From Gammaproteobacteria bacterium (GTDB lineage: Bacteria > Pseudomonadota > Gammaproteobacteria > Pseudomonadales > JAUIKI01), in NCBI GenBank assembly GCA_030430875.1, contig JAUIKI010000028.1, positions 1 through 10,675 on the forward strand: a DNA stretch of 10,675 nucleotides, in the 5' to 3' direction. The translations under genes and the position numbers were made by a program. The notes under the pieces were generated by a model. The model had not been told where the DNA came from, did not search any database, and saw only the letters and a program-made list of their open reading frames with translations. Below, one piece after another: positions 6,702 through 10,675 of the stretch; the stretch's first letter is position 1; each line of letters opens with the position of its first letter.

Positions 6702-7835
6702 TTACTGAAACAACTGTAAAAGATCATTTAAAAATTGTAAACCCTGCGGTGTGGCTTGTAAGCGATTTTTACATAAAAGTTGTTTTTGTTCGGCGTTTGC
6801 TATGGATTTTTCAATTATATGCAGAGGAAGTCCAGTCCGTTTTTCAAATAGAGCATAATCTACTCCATCAATTAATCGCAGTGTATTGAGCAAAAACTCC
6901 AATGGAAGGTCTTTTTCTGGAATAATTGATTTGCCAGCAGTGAATGATTTTTCAGGATCGAGGTAGTCGTTTGGTTGCTTATATTTCCATTGTCTGATGA
7001 TGTTATCATTTTGTGTTATTTTACTGTGTGCACCTGCTCCGATTCCTAAATAATCACCAAACGTCCAATAGTTTATATTGTGACGGCATTGTAAGTTAGT
7101 TTTTGCATAGGCTGAAATTTCATATTGATGATAACCTGAATGTTTCAATAACTTTTGGCCTTCAGTTTGCATGGTCCAGAGCAGATCATCTTCAGGTAAT
7201 GGTGGTGGAAATTTATAAAAATAGGTATTAGTTTCAATGGTGAGTTGATACCAAGATATATGTTCAGGATCAAGATTAATGGCTTGTTTTAAATCATGCA
7301 GTGCTGATGCTATTGATTGATTGGGTAAGCCAAACATCAAATCAAGATTTATGTTGTTAAATCCTGCTTTTCTTGCGATTTCATATGCGGACAGAGCTTG
7401 TTTGCCATCATGAATTCGCCCAAGGTCAATTAATGATTGGTTTGAAAAACTTTGTATTCCAATGGAAAGTCGATTAATCCCTGCTTTGCAAAATCCTGCA
7501 AATTTTTTTTCGTCAACAGTTCCGGGATTTGCCTCTAATGTGATTTCACAGTCAGCGGTTAAGCTAGTATTTTTATTGAGATAGATTAGTAACTTTTCAA
7601 TGCTTGCTACACTGAGTAGACTGGGTGTTCCTCCACCAAAAAAAATTGATTGGATACTGTGATTTTGCAGTAGGTTTTTATCTTTTTCAAAATCACGAAT
7701 TAATTGCTCAATATATTGTTCTTCTGGAAGATCACCTGTTTGTTTATGTGAATTAAAATCGCAATAAGGGCATTTTTTTACACACCATGGAATGTGGATA
7801 TAAAGACTTAATGGTGGTAGTTCATGCTTATGCAT
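6702..7835 (-). CDS. hemW: HemW, radical-SAM heme chaperone
   Basis: 377 residues, matching E. coli HemW (378). The radical-SAM cluster motif is Cys18-x3-Cys22-x2-Cys25 in WCVKKCPYCDF. It is followed by the SAM-binding GGGTP (67-71), LEANPGT (about 100-106), the RLSIGIQSF strand, MFGLPNQ and GIGAGAHS. A HemN-type C-terminal domain ends the protein. The family is often mislabelled as oxygen-independent coproporphyrinogen oxidase. HemW has the shorter N-terminus and the HIPWC context and, by published work, binds heme and delivers it to respiratory proteins rather than performing the HemN reaction. The ATG overlaps the 3' end of rdgB by 8 bases, so the genes are translationally coupled. The rdgB-hemW pairing is conserved in many gammaproteobacteria. 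Confidence 0.95.
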   Translation of the reverse strand: MHKHELPPLSLYIHIPWCVKKCPYCDFNSHKQTGDLPEEQYIEQLIRDFEKDKNLLQNHSIQSIFFGGGTPSLLSVASIEKLLIYLNKNTSLTADCEITLEANPGTVDEKKFAGFCKAGINRLSIGIQSFSNQSLIDLGRIHDGKQALSAYEIARKAGFNNINLDLMFGLPNQSIASALHDLKQAINLDPEHISWYQLTIETNTYFYKFPPPLPEDDLLWTMQTEGQKLLKHSGYHQYEISAYAKTNLQCRHNINYWTFGDYLGIGAGAHSKITQNDNIIRQWKYKQPNDYLDPEKSFTAGKSIIPEKDLPLEFLLNTLRLIDGVDYALFEKRTGLPLHIIEKSIANAEQKQLLCKNRLQATPQGLQFLNDLLQLFQ

Positions 7836-8442
7836 GATGGATTTTTTGTGTCAATAGTTGGACTAATTTACGCATGGCTTGTCCGCGATGACTCAGCTGA
7901 TTTTTAATTTCTATGGGCAGTTGTGCAGCACTTAAATGATGGGTTGGTACATAAAAAATTGGATCATATCCAAAGCCATCTTTCCCAGTGGGAGACGATA
8001 GAATAGTGCCTTCCCAGCTTCCTTTAGCAATTAAGGGTAATGGATCATCAGCATGACTGAGATAAACCAACACACAACAAAATCTTGCGGCTCTGTTTTC
8101 AATTGGAACGGATTTTAGTGAAAGTAATAGTTTTTTAATGTTCTCTGCATCTGATGCTTTTTCGCCAGCATAGCGTGCGGAAAAAACGCCTGGCTTACCT
8201 TGTAATGCATCAACCACTAAACCTGAGTCATCAGCAATTGCTGGTAGTTTTGTATGTAAGCAGGCATGGCGTGCTTTTAAAATGGCGTTTTCTACAAACG
8301 TAGAGCCAGTTTCTTCAACAGAGGAAACTTGGAAATCAGTTTGTGCAATGATGGATAGTGTTTTTAGTGATTTAAATAAAATTTTGAATTCATGTAATTT
8401 TCCTGCATTGTTTGTTGCAAGTACAATGTTTTTTTGATTCAT
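7828..8442 (-). CDS. rdgB: RdgB, dITP/XTP pyrophosphatase
   Basis: 204 residues (E. coli 197). This Ham1/RdgB-family cytosolic enzyme hydrolyses non-canonical purine triphosphates (dITP, ITP, XTP) to the monophosphate and pyrophosphate, keeping them out of DNA and RNA. Conserved blocks are all present: the phosphate-binding LATNNAGKLHEF (8-19), EETGSTFVENAILKARHA (43-60), AIADDSGL (68-75) with Asp72 matching the catalytic Asp69 of E. coli, GVFSARYAG (85-93), GFGYDPIF (156-163) and SHRGQAM (184-190). The start codon overlaps the metW stop as ATGA (8439-8442), and the 3' end overlaps hemW by 8 bases, so it is an internal gene of the metX-hemW operon. Confidence 0.97.
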   Translation of the reverse strand: MNQKNIVLATNNAGKLHEFKILFKSLKTLSIIAQTDFQVSSVEETGSTFVENAILKARHACLHTKLPAIADDSGLVVDALQGKPGVFSARYAGEKASDAENIKKLLLSLKSVPIENRAARFCCVLVYLSHADDPLPLIAKGSWEGTILSSPTGKDGFGYDPIFYVPTHHLSAAQLPIEIKNQLSHRGQAMRKLVQLLTQKIHHA

Positions 8443-9029
8443 CTTGTGACTCGATAGATTCCTAGTTCACCTAAAAAATTCGGCCAAATTTTTCCAAATT
8501 TACTGCGCTGATGTGCGTGGTTTAATATAACTTGATCCATTATGTGAATGTTTTTTTGGTGGCATAGGTTTTCAAAATCTTTAAATGTGCAAAGATGGAT
8601 ATTAGGCGTGTTATACCAGCTGTAGGGTAAGAATTTTGAAACTGGCATTTTGCCTTGAATTGAAATTTGGTAACGACAGCGCCAATGACCAAAATTTGGA
8701 AAAGTGATGATGGACTCTTTGCCAATTCGGAGCATTTCATCCAGTAGGACATCAGGGAATCGCACAGCTTGAAGCGCTTGAGTCATGATGACAGTATCAA
8801 AGCTTTGATCTGCAAAATTACTTAAACCCTCATCTAAATCTTGTTCAATGACATTGATGCCAGCTTCAATGCATGCGTCAATGTTGATGGAGTTAATTTC
8901 AAGCCCGTAGCCTGATATTTCCTGGTATTTTTCTAAGTAGGCGAGTAGCTCTCCTTTTCCACATCCCAGATCAAGGATGTGACTTTTTGCTTTAAGGTAA
9001 TTAGCAATGATGGTGAAGTCGTTACGCAT
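8439..9029 (-). CDS. metW: MetW, methyltransferase-fold partner of MetX
   Basis: 196 residues, standard for MetW. A class I SAM-methyltransferase fold is seen from ILDLGCGKG (18-26), the acidic residue Glu44 at the end of strand 2, and FDTVIMTQALQAV (77-89). The MetW-specific second half carries ITFPNFGHWRCR (108-119) and LPYSWYNTPNIHLCT (134-148), then a closing FLGELGIYRV. No methyl acceptor is firmly established. In proteobacteria MetW is required with MetX for homoserine acylation and is reported to act as a partner or activator of MetX. It starts 2 bp after the metX stop and shares ATGA with rdgB, which fits tight co-expression with MetX. Confidence 0.96.
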   Translation of the reverse strand: MRNDFTIIANYLKAKSHILDLGCGKGELLAYLEKYQEISGYGLEINSINIDACIEAGINVIEQDLDEGLSNFADQSFDTVIMTQALQAVRFPDVLLDEMLRIGKESIITFPNFGHWRCRYQISIQGKMPVSKFLPYSWYNTPNIHLCTFKDFENLCHQKNIHIMDQVILNHAHQRSKFGKIWPNFLGELGIYRVTR

Positions 9030-9031
9030 AA

Positions 9032-10180
9032 TTAGTTACAGTAATCGTCATAGAATTTTTGTAAGAATCCACCTAATACATTTTGATAACGTTGATTAGG
9101 GATCAAAAAGGCATCATGGCCATGTTGTGCATTAATTTCTGCATAAGTAACTTGTTTACGTGCTTTCATTAAAGCATTGACAATTTCTCGCGAACGTTCA
9201 GGTGAAAATCGCCAATCTGAGTCAAATGAAATTAATAGGAACTGGCAATTAGCCTTTTTGAGAGCAAGGGAGAGATTGTGATCATAATCCAGTGCTGGAT
9301 CAAAGTAATCTAGTGCCTTAGTCATTAGAAGATAGGTGTTCGCGTCAAAATATTCAGAGAAAGATTCGCCTTGATGGCGTAGATAGCTTTCAATTTGAAA
9401 CTCGACATCAAAGCCAAAATTCAGTTTGCCTTCACGTAAATCTCGTCCAAACTTTTCTCGCATGGATTGATCTGAAAGGTAGGTGATATGCCCAACCATT
9501 CGTGCAAGCATCAGGCCTTTTTTGGGAGATGTATTAAATTCATAATAGTGACCATGGTGGAAGTTTTCGTCAGCCATGATGGCTTGGCGAGCAACCTCAT
9601 TGAATGCAATATTTTGAGCGGTTAGTTTGGCTGCCGCAGCGATGACTACAGCACACTGTATTCGATTAGGAAAATCAATCGCCCATTGTATGGCTTGCAT
9701 GCCACCTAGGCTTCCACCAATGACAGCAGCCCAGGATTCAATATGGAGTTTATCAGCAAGTCTAGCCTGAGTTTCTACCCAGTCTTTAACGGTAACAACG
9801 GGGAAATCGGGTCCATACGGCTTGTTGGTTTCTGGATTGATGGTTTGTGGGCCTGTGCTGCCATGACAGCCCCCTAGGTTATTGACACAGACGATGAAAA
9901 AATGATTTGTGTCGATGGGTTTTTGGGGGCCAATGTATTCATTCCACCAGCCAGGCTTTTTATCAGAAGAGCTATGATAGCCGGCAGCGTGTTGGTTGCC
10001 ACTTAAGGCGTGACAAATTAATATCGCATTGGATTTGTTAGCATTGAGAGTACCATATGTTTCATAAATCAGTTGATATGAAGGTAATGTCCTGCCACAT
10101 GCCAATAATAATGGCTCGTTGAATACAATAGTCTCTGGGCTGACTAAGCCAACCGACGTGTTAGTATCAATCTGCGACAT
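9032..10180 (-). CDS. metX: MetX, homoserine O-acyltransferase (probably succinyltransferase)
   Basis: 382 residues of the alpha/beta-hydrolase fold. It acylates L-homoserine, the first committed step to methionine, in the cytosol. The nucleophile is Ser157 in the elbow GGSLGGMQ (155-162); Asp322 and His355 (GHDAF) complete the triad. NLGGCHGSTGP (101-111), Arg227 in LARMVGH and Asp356 are the usual substrate-pocket elements. The residue two after the catalytic Asp is Arg324 (SDWRFSP), as in Pseudomonas-type enzymes, where I recall this site as linked to acyl-CoA choice. Acetyl-CoA enzymes such as that of H. influenzae carry Leu there. I therefore infer succinyl-CoA use, so the symbol metXS may be more exact. 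The ATG at 10180 lacks a clear Shine-Dalgarno. It is the first gene of the metX-metW-rdgB-hemW run, with a likely promoter just upstream. Confidence 0.96.
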   Translation of the reverse strand: MSQIDTNTSVGLVSPETIVFNEPLLLACGRTLPSYQLIYETYGTLNANKSNAILICHALSGNQHAAGYHSSSDKKPGWWNEYIGPQKPIDTNHFFIVCVNNLGGCHGSTGPQTINPETNKPYGPDFPVVTVKDWVETQARLADKLHIESWAAVIGGSLGGMQAIQWAIDFPNRIQCAVVIAAAAKLTAQNIAFNEVARQAIMADENFHHGHYYEFNTSPKKGLMLARMVGHITYLSDQSMREKFGRDLREGKLNFGFDVEFQIESYLRHQGESFSEYFDANTYLLMTKALDYFDPALDYDHNLSLALKKANCQFLLISFDSDWRFSPERSREIVNALMKARKQVTYAEINAQHGHDAFLIPNQRYQNVLGGFLQKFYDDYCN

Positions 10181-10221
10181 GGTGTTATTTATTAATCAAT
10201 ATGTGTTTTTACAAACTACGC

Positions 10222-10250
10222 AGTCTAATCATCTTATCAGTTTGGTTCAA
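10222..10250 (-). promoter_or_regulatory. Likely sigma70-type promoter of the metX operon
   Basis: On the minus strand, TTGAAC (10250-10245) and TAGACT (10227-10222) are separated by exactly 17 bases; each matches the consensus at four of six positions. Transcription would start near 10215, leaving a leader of about 35 bases, too short for a SAM riboswitch. I see no MetJ-type AGACGTCT box. The 167-bp gap 10181-10347 holds no gene. Confidence 0.45.
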
Positions 10251-10258
10251 GCGCTTGA
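10247..10258. promoter_or_regulatory. 12-bp perfect palindrome overlapping the metX -35
   Basis: TCAAGCGCTTGA is a perfect 12-bp palindrome that overlaps four bases of the proposed -35 element. The position would suit an operator for a dimeric regulator, but I cannot name one. It does not fit the usual MetJ or MetR (TGAA-N5-TTCA) boxes. A chance palindrome is possible. Confidence 0.35.
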
Positions 10259-10347
10259 TTCAATGATTATCTTAAACAGATAGATAGGCTTGTCAGCTGA
10301 GTTATCACAATCTATTTTTTACGAGAATAATGGATTTTGTGTGATTT

Positions 10348-10629
10348 TTACCAAGGATATAAACCAGGTGGTAGGTTTGTATATATGCTGAGAGGTTTTA
10401 TCAGTAAAATATTAAGTAGCTGTATGGCGATTAGGACAAAAAACAGCGAAAAGTCGAGTCCGCCAAGTGGAGGGATCAATCGCTGTATTCTGATGAGGAG
10501 AGGTTGGCAAAGTTCTTTGATTAAGACCAAACCTGGGTGATGAGAATGTGGTGCGATCCAACTGGCAATGGCTAATATGATGATGGCAAAAAAGAAGATG
10601 GAGAGAATGGATGACCATGATCGCGTTGT
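10348..10629 (-). pseudogene. yggT: YggT-family membrane protein, C-terminal domain; frame interrupted near window edge
   Basis: The minus-strand frame ending with TAA at 10350-10348 encodes a complete second YggT domain: a hydrophobic helix ILSIFFFAIIILAIASW, an APHSHHPG turn, the family signature RLIPPLGGLDFS, and a second helix (FFVLIAIQLLNILL). This aligns well by eye with the C-terminal half of Pseudomonas and E. coli YggT, two-domain inner-membrane proteins of about 190 residues and poorly defined role (E. coli YggT is tied to osmotic tolerance). Position upstream of metX is as in Pseudomonas. Odd: an in-frame TAA (10632-10630) sits directly before the domain. No ATG, GTG or TTG follows until a TTG at 10530, which would drop the first helix. 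Another frame is open from the edge down to 10572 but is hydrophilic. So the gene is either frameshifted, truncated, or misread here; the edge prevents a decision. Confidence 0.65.
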
Positions 10630-10675
10630 TTAAGATCTTTTTCTTGTTTTGATAGTGATTGCGCTTCCTTTTTCT

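Noticed and set aside
10181..10347. SAM riboswitch or MetJ operator before metX
   Set aside because: The leader from the likely start is only about 35 bases, and I see neither a conserved SAM-riboswitch core nor AGACGTCT-like repeats.
10337..10540. Plus-strand open frame across the yggT region
   Set aside because: It lies antisense to the clear YggT domain and has no recognisable features.
1..10675. CRISPR arrays, tRNA or rRNA genes, insertion sequences, phage genes
   Set aside because: No regularly spaced repeats, no cloverleaf-like or rRNA sequences, and no transposase or integrase motifs were seen; nearly all of the window is filled by recognisable genes.

Overview
The window looks like an AT-rich gammaproteobacterial chromosome. 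The evidence is gene order: an alpha-2-macroglobulin (A2M) gene followed by pbpC, as in enterobacteria, and a yggT - metX - metW - rdgB - hemW block of the kind known from Pseudomonas and related gammaproteobacteria. Low GC and several long, poly-A/T-rich stretches would fit a host-associated lineage (for example Legionellales), but I cannot assign a genus from the sequence alone.

Left half, plus strand (1-4921): the 3' end of an A2M-family protease trap with an unusual acidic C-terminal tail; a full-length penicillin-binding protein 1C (pbpC); a structured intergenic stretch containing a perfect 13-bp hairpin whose T-run lies on the minus-strand side; a polytopic DUF4173-family membrane protein of unknown function; and a small secreted protein with six cysteines that I do not recognise. 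A2M and PBP1C are a known functional pair: the trap captures invading proteases in the periplasm and PBP1C is thought to repair peptidoglycan.

Right half, minus strand (4998-10675), read right to left: the C-terminal domain of a YggT-family membrane protein whose frame is interrupted near the window edge; metX and metW (methionine biosynthesis, first committed acylation step and its partner); rdgB (house-cleaning nucleotide pyrophosphatase); hemW (radical-SAM heme chaperone); a small SCP2-domain lipid-binding-like protein; and a Na+/glutamate-aspartate-type symporter. metX through hemW are separated by 2 bp or overlap, so they are almost certainly one transcript. A plausible sigma70-type promoter and a 12-bp perfect palindrome lie just upstream of metX. 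The SCP2 gene and the symporter follow within 53 bp and 4 bp, so they may be on the same transcript.

The region is mostly core metabolism and envelope genes. I see no CRISPR array, phage, transposase or defence operon. The items most worth following up are the six-cysteine secreted peptide, the minus-oriented terminator-like hairpin between two plus-strand genes, the acidic A2M tail and the broken yggT.
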